DNA of 64,000 nucleotides from Tillus elongatus (lineage: Eukaryota > Arthropoda > Insecta > Coleoptera > Cleridae). Each line of letters opens with the position of its first letter. Within the stretch, counting starts at the first letter, position 1. The notes beneath the pieces were generated by a model, which did no database searches, was not told where the DNA came from, and worked only from the letters and a program-made list of their open reading frames with translations. Location: positions 135,174,370 through 135,238,369 of the forward strand of contig OZ023263.1 of the NCBI GenBank assembly GCA_964006375.1, in the 5' to 3' direction. Of the stretch, positions 40,203-50,716 are shown piece by piece. Position numbers and translations under genes: made by a program.

Positions 40203-40640
40203 TGGATATTTTATTTATTTATTTTTATTTTTTATTTATTTATTCAACGGATCAACTATTTACAATAATAATAACAACATCTAAAACTACATTAGTCTTA
40301 AATAACCTATCTCAATATGAGAACATAACAAAAAAGCAAAACATAACCTGTACACCGTATGTATGACAATTCAATCAATAACACGTCTCAAAATGCCTCT
40401 AATTGAACGGTCAGAATTATCAAACATATCCAAGAGCTCCGAATACTCATTTGCAACCATAATTGGTTCGATGGAAGGGAACCACAATTTGAAGTAATGC
40501 ATAGGTTTGGCAGAAAAATAATGCAACAGATAGACATCAGATGTAAAGGTGTCATACAACATCCTCCCTACAGTAGCACTCACTATGCGTTGATGTCTAT
40601 GACATCCTCCCTAAAGTAGCACTCACTACGCACATCACCA
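40203..40640 (-). mobile_element. Probable LINE 3' end with (ATAAA)n-like tail
   Basis: On the minus strand a 70-residue frame (40583-40371) ends NSDRSIRGILRRVID. About 130 bp later comes a tail of attattattgt and (aataa/ataaa) repeats (40203-40250), typical of LINE 3' ends. A 37 bp direct repeat (catcctccctacagtagcac and catcctccctaaagtagcac) lies at the 5' side, 40569-40637. The clade is unknown. Confidence 0.45.
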
Positions 40641-40815
40641 TTTAATGGGTTAAAAAGAATGAGACTAAAAATGAATATGACAAAAATATAACTAATTAAT
40701 TAGCTTAGAATGCGACTATAAAAATGGATATTACACTAAATGGGCAACAGTTCGAACGAGTAGAAATGTTCACGTACCTTGTGAGTATTATTATCAATGG
40801 CAGTAAATGTAACAA
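40641..40815 (+). pseudogene. RTE-like LINE, first part of a split reverse transcriptase
   Basis: Frame DITLNGQQFERVEMFTYL followed by NGSKCNN, the post-palm region of the RTE-like family. It stops at the target duplication aatgtaacaa (40806-40815), where the LOA/I-group LINE is inserted. The protein continues at 49929 as CNKELRMRVMKAKQAF. Confidence 0.8.
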
Positions 40816-41082
40816 TGTAGGTTAGGTTAAATTGTGAGTGGGCCATACCGTTCCCTCCACTGTGATATGAAGGTCTATTGTGGCTCACGTGTAACAGTCT
40901 ATATTTCGCCCAATAAAGTGAGCCTCCTGCAGAGGTCGATAATCTTTGTGGGCGAAAGTTGATCCAGATCTTCTGGACCTCCTACCCACCTGCCAAAGAG
41001 CAGGTGTCTTGTCCTGTCCGCAGCCGGACAGGAACACAGCACATGCTCTGCTGTTTAGTCACTCTTCATACACAGCCGGCAC

Positions 41083-42044
41083 TCAGTTTCCTGCCCACGG
41101 TGCATGTGGTGACACAAGCGGCAGTGTCCTGTATACAGGCCGACTAGAGTACACAGTTGTTTTCTGTTTAGCTTTGGACTCTGATAGGCTATTTATGAAG
41201 GCTTTAAAGTGAGCTAATCCTGGCAGATTTTGCCATTGCTGGATTGTCATTATATCTGTCCAGGTCTTTAAGGTGCGCTTCTCTGTGCAGGACGATATCC
41301 CCAGCGCAAGTTCTGGTCCGATGAAGTCCTCCTGGGCACCACCCCTGGCAAGCGTGTCTGCCGCTACATTGCCATCATGGTCCGAGTGACCCGGTATCCA
41401 GACCAGCGACGCCTCATTGCAGCTGCCCAGTTCGTTGAGGGCAGATTCACAGCTCCATACCGTTTGTGAATTGCAACAGTAGGAACCAAGTGCCTTTATT
41501 GCAGCTTGGCTATCTGAGTATATTTTTATCGATTTGTGTGTACACTGGTTTTGTATAATTTCCCTTGCACACATCTCGATGGCATACACTTCTGTCTGGT
41601 GTATGGTTGCGTATTTCCCGAGGCTAGTTGATAATCTAGCATCAGTGTTGCTCTCATATGCGCCGGCTCCTGCCCCCCTATCGGTTTTGGAGCCGTCGCT
41701 AAACCAGCAGAGATCGGCCCTCAGTAGGATCGTTTGGTTTCGTTCCCTGTCCTCCCTTTCTGGAAGGACAGTCTTGAAAGACATCTCCGCTGATCTTTGT
41801 AGACATCAAATCTGAGATCATTCCCAGAACCTCATGACTCTCAATGTCATCGAGGACCCTCCCAAACAGATTTCCTTCGGCATGCTGTCGGCCGTTTGTT
41901 TTAATCTGTACATTGTCCACCTAGCCTCCATCTCCACCCAAATGTGAAGAGGTGGCATGTTTAGGGGGACCACCAGAGCGGCTGATGGAGCGGTGGTTAT
42001 CGCCCCCGTTATCATCAGACAAGCTTGTCTCTGTAGCTGAGTCA
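41083..42044 (-). pseudogene. LINE RT C-terminus and RNase H domain
   Basis: 42015-41818 encodes the end of the RT region (MITGAITTAPSAALVVPLNM). After a frameshift, 41784-41083 gives a well-kept RNase H: LCWFSDGSKTDRGAGAGAY (first Asp), HQTEVYAIEMCA (Glu), IKIYSDSQAAIKAL (Asp), IPGHSDHDGNVAADTLAR (His and final Asp). The next 80 bases carry CRLCMKSD..AEHVLCSC, a Cys/His cluster common at LINE C-termini, with one stop. Confidence 0.9.
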
Positions 42045-42424
42045 GTTTGTGTAATATCTTTGCATATTATTAGATTTACATTTATTAACAAACTGAAATA
42101 TAAGTGAAAATCAAACGAAGGCTAAAACTTAACTGCTTTATTCTGTATAAATATTTCAGGACTCTTTATCAATATGATACAGAGAAAATGATAACATAAA
42201 TAAGAATATATACTCTAATACAATATATCACACCATCATTGTAAATTCTTAGTACTAATAAGTATTAAAATGTTAATTCACAAATAAATATATTAACACT
42301 ATCTACATTTTAAAATTTACATTAGATTTATATACCTAAATTATTACAATATATTTTCATTTAAACAATTAAAATTATGTACAATATCTTAAAAAAATAA
42401 CATTAAGAAATATCTTAATAATAT

Positions 42425-45400
42425 TTATTGTTTATTCCTAGGGCGCAAATTATACGGTTTATCAACACAATTTATAGGCGAACTTATAAATGGTATATTT
42501 TCATTATTGCTAGAAATGTCAGGAGCAGGTGATATGTCATCTGTTTCATTATTTATGTCAATAATTTCTGGTGAATTTATCTCTTTTAAACTTGTATCGC
42601 CAGGTAGATTTCTTGGGCTAGATGATTGCTGCTTATTGACATTTTTATTATTCGATATGTCTGAGATTGAGCCAGATAAAGAATGACGATTTTTAGGATA
42701 TTTGCAAGGGATTAATTGATTTGAATGTCGCCTTATATTCTTACCTGATTCATCTATTACATCAAAAACAACTGAACCACGTTGTTGGATAATTTTACCA
42801 GATTTCCAAGTAGGATTACTAGGTTCAGAATATTCTTTAAATAATACCTCGTCTCCCACATTCAGACTTTTACTTTTGCCCTTAAAATGTCTAACTTGTT
42901 TTTCTTGCTTATCTAATACCCTTTCTTCCCCTTTGGGCATAATTAAATCTAATCTACCCTTTAATTGCCTTCCAAACATTAATTTTGCAGGACTGGTACC
43001 TGTAGTAGAGTGCTCAGAATTACGATAATCAAATAAAAAGCGATATAAAGCTTGATCTAAATTTTGTTTTTCCATGTGAGCCTTTTTAAGAGTATTTTTG
43101 ACGCTTTTAACCGAATTTTCACAAGCACCATTACTTTGAGGATGATAAGCGGGAGAAAATGTTTGCCTAATGCCATTAGATCGCAAATAGGAAGAAAATT
43201 CTTCAGAAGAAAAGGGTTGCCCATTATCTGACACGATCTGGTCTGGTAAACCAAACTGAGAAAAGAGTTTTCTTAAATGATAAATTACTCTTTCTGCGGT
43301 TGTTGACTTCATTTTAATAACTTCTAACCATTTCGTATGGGAATCTATGACAACTAAATATTTATTGCCAAATAACGGACCTAGAAAATCGATATGTAAC
43401 CTAGCCCAGGGCTTTGACGTTACAGGCCAAGGAGATAATGTTGTCTTCACCGTATTGGTTCGTAAAGACTTACAGATTTCACAACTAAGACACATTATTT
43501 CAATATCCTTGTCCACATTTGGCCACCATATATATGAACGTGCTAACGATTTGCACTTACTAATACCAAGGTGACTCAAATGCAGTTCGTCTAGCATTGA
43601 TTTTCTAAGAATTTCAGGAATTACAACTCTATAACCCCATAATAAACAACCAAATTCTACATGAAGTTGCTCGCTTTTATTAAAAAAGCATTTCAAACTT
43701 TCTGGGATTTTACTTTTTTCTGGCCAGCCATATAAACAATAACCTACCACTCTATTTAAAATGGGATCTTTTTTTGTTTTATAAGCAATTTGTTTACAAT
43801 CGATAGGCACATTTTCTTGAATGTAGCAAATATGGGACATGTCTTCTTCATTTTGTACTGTTGAATTTACTGGCAATCGTGATAATGCATCAGCTGTAAC
43901 ATTTTTGTCTGACTTTATGTATTTTATATTATATTGATATGAGGACAAAATTATACTCCACCTCTGCAGACGGCTATCTGCATATATTGGTATGCCCTTT
44001 TTGTTTCCAAAAATACTTATTAATGGCTTGGCGTCAGTTAAAAGAGTAAAATTTCTACCAAATAAATATTGGTGAAATTTCTTTAAGCCAAAAACTATAG
44101 CTAATGCTTCCTTATCTACTTGAGAATATCCCTTTTCTGTCGTAGACAATGTGCGGGAGGCATAAGCTATAGGTCTAGTTTCACTATTTTTCAGCTGATG
44201 TGATATCACTGCCGAAATGCCATAGGCACTTGCATCACAGGCTAAAATTAAAGGTAAGTCAGAGTTATAATGCATTAGAATTTTGGGAGACATTAATTCT
44301 GTTTTGATTAAATCAAAAGACTTTTCTTGTTCCTTTTCCCATTTAAAATTTATATTATTTCTTAATAGTTTATAGAGTGGACTTAATTTAGTTGCTAAGT
44401 CGGGCAAAAATCTACCATAATAATTGACAAGACCTAGAAATGATTTTAATTCGGTTGAATTAGACGGAGTTTTCATTTTAGAAATTGCTTCTACTTTTTC
44501 CGGAGATGTATGGAGTCCAAAAGCATCGACCCTAAAACCCAAATAATCAACATGTTCCTGAAAAAACGTGCATTTGTTTAATTGAATTTTCAACCCATAT
44601 TTATTTAAAATTTCAATAACTCGCTCCAAGTTTTTAACATGTTCCTCTTTCCCTGTTGAAGCTATAAGTATGTCATCTAAAAACACTGATACACCGGAGA
44701 TGTTAGCTAATAAATTTTCTAATAATCTTTGAAAAATTCCAGGACTGGATGCAATTCCGTACGGTAACCTATTATACCTAAATAAACCCTTATGAGTATT
44801 TATAGTAACAATATTTTTAGATTCTTCCTCAAGTTCAAATTGAGCATACGCTTGAGACAAGTCAATTTTTGAAAAATACTTACAGTTTTGTAATGATGCT
44901 AATATATCATCAATTTTAGGCAATGGATATTTACTTATATTTAATTTAGGGTTCACTGTTACCTTAAAATCTCCACAAATCCGGATTTCACCATTTTGTT
45001 TCATGACAGGCACTATTGGAGTTGCCCAATCACTAAACTCAACAGGAGTCAAAATACCTATATTGACTAGTCTATCTAACTCTTTCTCTACCTTATCTCT
45101 CAAAGCAAATGGTAAAGATTTAGGTTTGCAGTACACAGGTATTGTATCAGGTTTTAAAAATAATTTAATTTTTCCACATGTAAATAAACCTAATTCATTG
45201 TTAAAAACATCGGGATATTTTGCAGATAAACTTTTAGCTACTTTATTTTCTTCCACGGGTAGTTGATAAATATTATTTAAAAAATTATCAACAGAAATAC
45301 CTAAAGCTTTAAGCCAGCCCCTGCCAATCAAAGGCGGGCTACCTAAATCAATGACATACAATTTTAGTTCTTTGTTAACCCCTGTATATGAAGCATTTAC

Positions 45401-45559
45401 TAATAAATAGCCAAGCGTCTGAATGTAGTGACCGGTGTACGATTTTAAATTTATAGTGGATTTAAATAAAGGCAATTTATTAAAATATTTATCATATTTT
45501 TTTTGATATAGCCGAAATACCTGAACCAGTATCAATTTCACAAAGAATTTCAATATCAT
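42425..45559 (-). CDS. Gypsy pol polyprotein (protease end, RT, RNase H, integrase)
   Basis: One open frame of 1,044 residues; its first ~15 codons are out of frame with the protease. The true pol sequence begins about YDKYFNKLPLFKS. RT: KIDLSQAYAQFELEEESKN (palm Asp) and SVFLDDILIAST (catalytic F-L-D-D). RNase H: LACDASAYGISAV, TEKGYSQVDKEALAI (Glu), LLTDAKPL, DALSRLP. Integrase: the H-H-C-C zinc finger (HLSHLGISKC and CLSCEICKS), then HIDFLGPL, IVSDNGQPF and GACENSVKSV as the D,D,E triad. A hydrophilic C-terminal tail follows. It is uninterrupted to 42425, which is unusual in this window. Confidence 0.95.
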   Translation of the reverse strand: MILKFFVKLILVQVFRLYQKKYDKYFNKLPLFKSTINLKSYTGHYIQTLGYLLVNASYTGVNKELKLYVIDLGSPPLIGRGWLKALGISVDNFLNNIYQLPVEENKVAKSLSAKYPDVFNNELGLFTCGKIKLFLKPDTIPVYCKPKSLPFALRDKVEKELDRLVNIGILTPVEFSDWATPIVPVMKQNGEIRICGDFKVTVNPKLNISKYPLPKIDDILASLQNCKYFSKIDLSQAYAQFELEEESKNIVTINTHKGLFRYNRLPYGIASSPGIFQRLLENLLANISGVSVFLDDILIASTGKEEHVKNLERVIEILNKYGLKIQLNKCTFFQEHVDYLGFRVDAFGLHTSPEKVEAISKMKTPSNSTELKSFLGLVNYYGRFLPDLATKLSPLYKLLRNNINFKWEKEQEKSFDLIKTELMSPKILMHYNSDLPLILACDASAYGISAVISHQLKNSETRPIAYASRTLSTTEKGYSQVDKEALAIVFGLKKFHQYLFGRNFTLLTDAKPLISIFGNKKGIPIYADSRLQRWSIILSSYQYNIKYIKSDKNVTADALSRLPVNSTVQNEEDMSHICYIQENVPIDCKQIAYKTKKDPILNRVVGYCLYGWPEKSKIPESLKCFFNKSEQLHVEFGCLLWGYRVVIPEILRKSMLDELHLSHLGISKCKSLARSYIWWPNVDKDIEIMCLSCEICKSLRTNTVKTTLSPWPVTSKPWARLHIDFLGPLFGNKYLVVIDSHTKWLEVIKMKSTTAERVIYHLRKLFSQFGLPDQIVSDNGQPFSSEEFSSYLRSNGIRQTFSPAYHPQSNGACENSVKSVKNTLKKAHMEKQNLDQALYRFLFDYRNSEHSTTGTSPAKLMFGRQLKGRLDLIMPKGEERVLDKQEKQVRHFKGKSKSLNVGDEVLFKEYSEPSNPTWKSGKIIQQRGSVVFDVIDESGKNIRRHSNQLIPCKYPKNRHSLSGSISDISNNKNVNKQQSSSPRNLPGDTSLKEINSPEIIDINNETDDISPAPDISSNNENIPFISSPINCVDKPYNLRPRNKQ

Positions 45560-46465
45560 TTATCAGTAAGTTAACCTTGATAGGAGAATTATTATCATTA
45601 CCCAAATTATAAAAATTACATTCTTGTTCATTACAAACATCGGAATTTTCTGATTTAAGATATTTATTAAATTTATAATTTGCCAATTTCGGAGAAAATT
45701 TACTTTTATTTTTTTCAGTACACACAACACTAATGTGACCAATTCTGTTACACAGATGGCACCGGGAATTTTTGAAGAAACATTTATTTTCAGTGTGATT
45801 AGTCTTACCACAATGCCGGCACCTGTCTTGCTTTCCCTTCAACTGTTTACTATTATTAGCCCATTTATTGATTCCATATTGAAACTTTGGATTTTGATAT
45901 TCATTTTTTGTTTGAATTTTTCTGACCATTTCAGTGTTTGTAGATGCAGGTGATACTAAATCAGAATGTGATTCAGCTGCCTCCAAACTGATTGCTAGTT
46001 CATATGCATTTTGATATGTTAGAAACTTCTCAGAGAATAGCTTGCGTATTGTTTCATTTTTTAATCCAAAAATAAGTTGATCTCGTAGATTATCATCCAG
46101 GGTCTTCTTGAAGTTGCAGAATTTAGAAAGCTTTTTTAAAGAAACAACATATTCAGCAATAGTCTCATTGGCATGCTGCATTTGTTGACGAAATTTGTAC
46201 CTTTCGGCAATTTCAGATGGTTGCGGTTCCAAATGATCTTCCATCAGCTTAACAAGAAAATCAAAGGACTGTTCCTCTGGTTTTTCTGGACTACACAAAT
46301 CACATAGTAAATCAAATGCTTCACCTCCCATTACCGTTATGAGAATGGCTGTTTCATTTTCTGCTGCTACCTTATTTACTTTAAAAAATTGTTTGAGTCG
46401 TGTAATATATGATATCCAATTTCATCTTGAATTCGAAATTCATCAACTTTGCCGATAGCACTCAT
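45492..46465 (-). pseudogene. Gypsy gag plus protease start, frameshifted near the N-terminus
   Basis: Likely start at the ATG of 46465 (SAIGKVDEFRIQDE). A shift at about 46425 moves into the frame with ITRLKQFFKVNK and then AENETAILITVMGGEAFDLL. A capsid-like region follows (FRQQMQHANETIAEYVVSLK), then two zinc knuckles (CRHCGKTNHTENKC and CHLCNRIGHISVVC), then the protease active site (ILCEIDTGSGISAIS). The frame ends just after the active site, in the A-tract at 45497-45504. Confidence 0.9.
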
Positions 46466-46532
46466 ATTTAATTATTTAACTTGTACGATTACTTTAATCT
46501 GATTTATTAAATAAGTAATGACCTCGTCGCCA

Positions 46533-46716
46533 TGTAATATCTTTGCATATTATTAGATTTACATTTATTAACAAACTGAAATATAAGTGAAAATCAAACG
46601 AAGGCTGAAACTTAACTGCTTTATTCTGTATAAATATTTCAGGACTCTTTATCAACATGATACAGAGAAAATGATATCATAAATAAGAATATATACTCTA
46701 ATACAATATATCACAG
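46533..46716 (-). repeat. 5' LTR of the Gypsy element (minus-strand orientation)
   Basis: Ends with atatatcaca at 46716. It differs from the 42050 copy at three bases seen by eye (ctaaaac/ctgaaac, tcaatat/tcaacat, gataac/gatatc). Confidence 0.95.
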
Positions 46717-46721
46717 TTTGG

Positions 46722-48352
46722 CCCTCACGATACCACGAAGTGCTTTAAGCCACCATACTATGGTTCCATTTGTTTAGAGCCAGTACATCTGTTGGGGGCT
46801 TGTTCCCCAGTTACTTCCACAGATTCTTCGGCATGTTCACGGGGACAGTCTGGCCCTGCGGATTACATTCTCTAACTGAACATTCCAGTTCAGCTGCTTA
46901 TTTAGGGTAACCCCCAGATATGTTGCTTGTACTATAAATTGAATCGTTTCCCCCATAAGAATGGGTGGTTTTAATTTGTCCAACCTTTTCTTCTGGTAAA
47001 TGGAACAATGATGGTTATGCGGGGGTTTACAGACATCTGTTCCCTCCGACACCAAATGTTCACTACATTTAGTGCCTCTTGAAGAGTATTTGCAAGTTCC
47101 TCTTCAGATTTACCTCTAACCATTATAACTAGATCATCCGTATACGCCTGAACCTAAACCTCCCACAGCCCAAGGATAGCCAGCAAATCGTCCACAAAGA
47201 GGGACCACAGCAGGGGGGATAGAACTCGCCCCTGAGGGCACCCCCTCGCAGCCCTGAAGCTGATCACCTCCCCCTGCAACGAGGTAATAATGGTCCGATT
47301 GTGGAGCATGCTTCCGATCCAGCCACAAATGGTAGGTTCCACCCCTCTAGCGATAGTGACTTCGTAGAGGGAGATAGGTAATGCATTATTAAATGCTGCT
47401 TCAATGTCGAGAAATGCAGCCACCGCCACCTCCCCGTTATCCAGGGAGTGTGTGATTTTCTCAATGAGGTTATTGAGTGCTAACTCGGTAGATTTTCCAT
47501 TACTGAGGGGGTTATTGTTTAAGATATTCCTCCTAATGTGCCCGTCCAGTATTTTTTCTAGTCCCTTCAGGAGGAATGAAGTAACACTGAGAGGTCTCAG
47601 CAATTTGGGTAGGAGGTCATTACGTCCCATTTGGGAATATATACCCCCCTAATTACCGTCCAGCTGGATGGAATATAGTTCCAACCCAGACTGGCTCTAT
47701 ACAGCCTGATGAGGAATGGGAGGAGAACTTCCAATCCATTTTGTAGCAGGACCGGAATCACCCCATCTTCTCGTGGCGCCTTGAATGGCTGGAAATGCTT
47801 CACAGTACACTCCACCGCCGAGGCTGTAATTATTTTCCAAGTAACCCGCCAGTCTTCCCTTTGGGGGCGTTCATATCAACCCACGGCCGGCGGGACATCT
47901 TCATTACTCAGGATCAGACAATCTGTGAAGTGTGTGTGTGCTAAGAGCTCTAACGTTTTTTTCCGTGAACCTGTAAAGGAACCATCTGGTTGTTTTATCA
48001 ATCCCAGTTCCTGGACACGGTCGCGTGAGAGAATCTTGTGGATCCTGTTGTTGCTGGGCAAATTGGTAATGTCCCCGCAGAACCTCCTCCAGGACTCCCT
48101 CTTTGCGTTCCTTATCTCCTTGTTATAATGTGTTAGAGCGCATTTATATTGTTCCCAGTTGCCTGTAGTCTTAGCACGATTGAAGAGACGTCGCACTTCT
48201 CTTCGTAGTTTTTCGATGCTTTTGTTCCTTCGACTGTCTTTTTTTGTCTTTAGTGGATAGTTTTCATGATAAGCTGAGACAATTGTATCCCTTACTTGTT
48301 CAGCTGCAATCTCAATTTCTTCACGATCCCTTACTGTGGGGATAGCGGACAC
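46722..48352 (-). pseudogene. LINE reverse transcriptase (LOA/I group), broken
   Basis: Several overlapping frames are needed. 48352-47876 is the basic linker after the endonuclease (RRLFNRAKTTGNWEQYKCAL). 47815-47597 begins the RT fingers (MECTVKHFQPFKAP, VIPVLLQNG). 47630-47154 holds RPLSVTSFLLKGLEKIL, AAFLDIEAAFNNA (palm Asp) and ARGCPQGRVLSPLLWSLFVD. The catalytic AYTDDLVIMV follows at about 47140. The thumb (QATYLGVTLNKQLNW) is at 46960-46900. The Gypsy element interrupts it at 46717. Confidence 0.85.
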
Positions 48353-48357
48353 ACAAG

Positions 48358-49080
48358 TCAGGCAGCGAGGGAGTGCTTGTAGCCCTCCCTATCCGTCCTC
48401 GGGTCGCGATACTCCACCACAGGTCTACGGCATGTTTTAATCTCAAACAGGATATGGGCATGGTCTGAACGTGAAGGTTCAGACGACACCCTCCATTTGA
48501 CGATTTTGGTGCTCAATATCCTTGAGCTGATCGTGAGATTTAGGACCTTTCTCCGATTAACCATTAGAAAGGTGGGTACCACGCCTATGTTGTTGATGAC
48601 CAGCTCTTCCCCTAATATGTATTTAAACTGCGATTCACCTCGCCTGTTAGTGTCCGTGCTCCCCCAAACCGGATTAAGTGAGTTCGTGTCACACCCATTA
48701 CAAAGTGATTATTGTTCCTCTTGCAGTAGGTGATCAATTTCCGCATCTCTGCTGGAGGAGGTTGGTCTGCATCTCTGTCTCCGGGGAACTAAGCTGAGCA
48801 GGTCACTACATCTAGTCTGGTCTCCCCGGATGTTATCATGAGATGGATGGCTGCCATGTCTTTGGTACAGTATTCTGAAAGTGCAAAATACTGTAAGTTG
48901 TTTCTGATCCAGATGCAGGCTCTGGGGTTGCTGCCAGAGCCCATTTCTACTATCTTACCAGAAGTATTACCTAGCCCTTTGGTTCAGTCCGAATTGGCGG
49001 TCCAGGGCTCTTGGAGAAGAGCTCCTCTTTTAGTTTCATGCTAAGGAGGTATGTTGCCCGTGGTGGTCATAGGTTTGTAA
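48358..49080 (-). pseudogene. LINE AP-like endonuclease, broken
   Basis: Minus-strand pieces: ACIWIRNNLQY (about 48935), VVTCSAYFPGDRDAD (about 48800), then KYILGEELVINNIGVVPTFL (about 48600), VLNLTISSRILSTKIVKW and EPSRSDHAHILFEI (48530-48440), the terminal SDH being the catalytic end of this endonuclease fold. Stops and frameshifts separate them. Confidence 0.8.
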
Positions 49081-49084
49081 GGTG

Positions 49085-49928
49085 CAGTTGTTCATTATTC
49101 AGTGGGGAGGAGGTATATTCACCACTCTCACCCCTCCGGCCACAGCATTGAATGTTTTCGTGACAGCACCCTTTCGAGGCTTTTCTGCCCTCTGTTGAGG
49201 TGTACTGCCATCTGACGGGAGTCGCTTCCCACTTTCGGCCCTCACAGTCGAGGCGTCAGGCTCCTTGGGTTGTTTTGTCGTACCCTCAGAGGCCGCAGCC
49301 ACTCCCTGAGCCCAGCGGGACTCGACTTTCGTTAGTACCTGACTCAAGGCAGTTAAATAGGGCACACTGTCATGAGCAGACGGCTTAGCTGTCTCTTTCG
49401 GCTCCAGGTAGTCGTCGTTTTTTCATCTGCTCTTCCGTGTGGCGGACAAAAGACTTTAGAAGCTTTCGCTCCACATCGGAGGACAGAAATTTGGAGGTTA
49501 GGGTGGAGATGACCCCCGTCCTTTTCCCCATAGGTTTGGCGGTTAGAGAAGGGATATCCCCCATTTCTACCTCCATAAGTTTAGTTTTTGCTGTGTTCAT
49601 ATACTGTTCCCACAAGCAGCTGGGGAAAATTGTGGTTAGCTGGGGAAAATGGTTGTTAATCGCCATGGAAGAGCCCCGCATCCCATGGAGAGGCATTTAT
49701 ACACAAGGATGTCGCCCGGTTTCCAATGGGGAGGGTTACGTTGAAGGCAGAGTCACCATTCTGCCAATGCCCGGCCATATCGGCCAAAAGCTTCATCGCT
49801 TCGGCACCAGCCCCCTAAAGACCTTGCAATGTGGGTTTTTATAGAGGTCTCTCCTCGCAATGCCGGCCGATTAAGGCAAGCATTCCCAGGTAGGGTCTTG
49901 CATCCCTCATTGCTGAGGGATGCAATAC
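49085..49928 (-). pseudogene. LINE 5' region with an ORF1-like remnant
   Basis: Minus-strand frames 49696-49385 and 49365-49099 are rich in charged residues (LKSFVRHTEEQMKKRR; VESRWAQGVAAASEG) and in the position of ORF1. No zinc knuckle or other marker was seen. The first ~230 bases, GC-rich, are presumably the 5' UTR. Confidence 0.5.
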
Positions 49929-50440
49929 AATGTAACAAAGAACTCAGAATGAGGGTCATGAAGGCAAAGCAAGCATTCCATAGACAAAATTACTAATACT
50001 AACTAATAAACATTTTATTAACTTGGCCCTGAGGAAGAGGTTCACCAAGTCATATGTATGGTGTGTTACAAGATACGGGGCGAAAAGCTCAGCTCTGATT
50101 AAGCAGGATGTGAAGAGTAATCTCTTCACAGTTTCTATTGAAGATTTTAAAATGTGCATATGGAGAAAACTGACAAAGACAAGGTACACTGACTCGAATG
50201 TATGTAAAAGTGTGCTAGAAGTGGTGAGAGAAGAAAGATGCTTGCTGAGATATAATACCTTTCCAACACCATAATTTGAAAATGCTTCCTTGGAAAAAGG
50301 GAAGAAGTAGACCAAGAGCGAAACTTCTGGAAAACCTGGCACAATTAATGAAGTGTGGAAGCTACATGAAATTAAAAGAGATGCTGGAGTCAGAGTCATG
50401 GTTGCGACATTGCTTTTAAACTGTGATGATGATATGAAAG
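49929..50440 (+). pseudogene. RTE-like LINE, second part of the split RT and 3' end
   Basis: This picks up after the target duplication as CNKELRMRVMKAKQAF, then ALRKRFTKSYVWCVTRYGAK, EDFKMCIWRKLTKTRYTDSN and VVREERCLLRYNTF, then a basic stretch (KGKKRPRAKLLENL) and ESWLRHC before a TGATGATGAT 3' tail. This is the C-terminal end of the same frame as 40641-40815. Frameshifted and dead. Confidence 0.85.
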
Positions 50441-50716
50441 AATCAATTATGTGAATTCATAGCATACACTTTATAATAAAAGGAATGTCAAGTGACTTGG
50501 CAAGTACCATGTGGTTAGTAGCTGGCTCAATATCCAATGATTTTACAATTCTGAAATATTTACTTCTTTGACATGAAAGCATAACGAGTGATACCAAGGA
50601 GTATGATAATCTCAGCCTTTTAGAAACACCTCTATTCATGCTGAATTTCTTCAGGGCCTATAAGGTTATTTTTTACTTGTAATCATTTTATAACTAAAGC
50701 TTCATAAACATTTCAG
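50441..50716. other. Intron end before the second ITFG2-like exon
   Basis: Non-coding, AT-rich, with a branch-point-compatible ttataactaaag stretch and a T-rich acceptor just before 50717. Confidence 0.5.

Larger units (their letters stand above)
42050..46716 (-). mobile_element. Gypsy LTR retrotransposon, nearly intact, 5 bp TSD
   Basis: Two ~183 bp LTRs (42050-42232 and 46533-46716) start TGTAATATC and end TATATCACA. Target duplication gtttg is at 42045-42049 and 46717-46721, within the host LINE. The LTRs differ at about three positions, so it is young. Read on the minus strand, a TGG-initiated primer site (tggcgacgaggtc) sits just inside the 5' LTR. Coding order is gag, protease, RT, RNase H, integrase. 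There are only two visible faults: a frameshift early in gag (about 46425), and an extra-base-like shift in an A-tract in the protease. Confidence 0.95.
40816..49928 (-). mobile_element. LOA/I-group LINE with RNase H, split by a Gypsy element
   Basis: Near full length: 9,113 bp including the Gypsy insert, about 4.44 kb without it. It is flanked by the 10 bp duplication aatgtaacaa (40806-40815 and 49929-49938). Reading minus strand 5' to 3': a GC-rich 5' region (49928-49090), endonuclease (about 49080-48360), RT (48352-46722), the Gypsy insert, RT tail and RNase H (42044-41083), a C-terminal Cys/His motif (about 41040-41000), and a 3' end reading ttaacctaaccta. Frameshifts and stops show it is inactive. 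The RNase H and overall layout suggest the LOA/I group, but a tree would be needed to fix it. Confidence 0.85.
37868..50716 (+). other. 12.8 kb intron of the ITFG2-like gene
   Basis: Donor gtaagt at 37868; acceptor cataaacatttcag ending at 50716. Nearly all of it is repeats: a (TGCG)n/(TA)n region, LINE fragments, a 213 bp tandem duplication, and the RTE > LOA > Gypsy nest. Removing the nested LINE and Gypsy (about 9.1 kb) leaves roughly 3.7 kb. Confidence 0.75.

Noticed and set aside
47404..49388. Plus-strand open frames over the LOA/I LINE (for example 47709-48128)
   Set aside because: They are shadows of the minus-strand LINE proteins, which carry the recognisable RT motifs.
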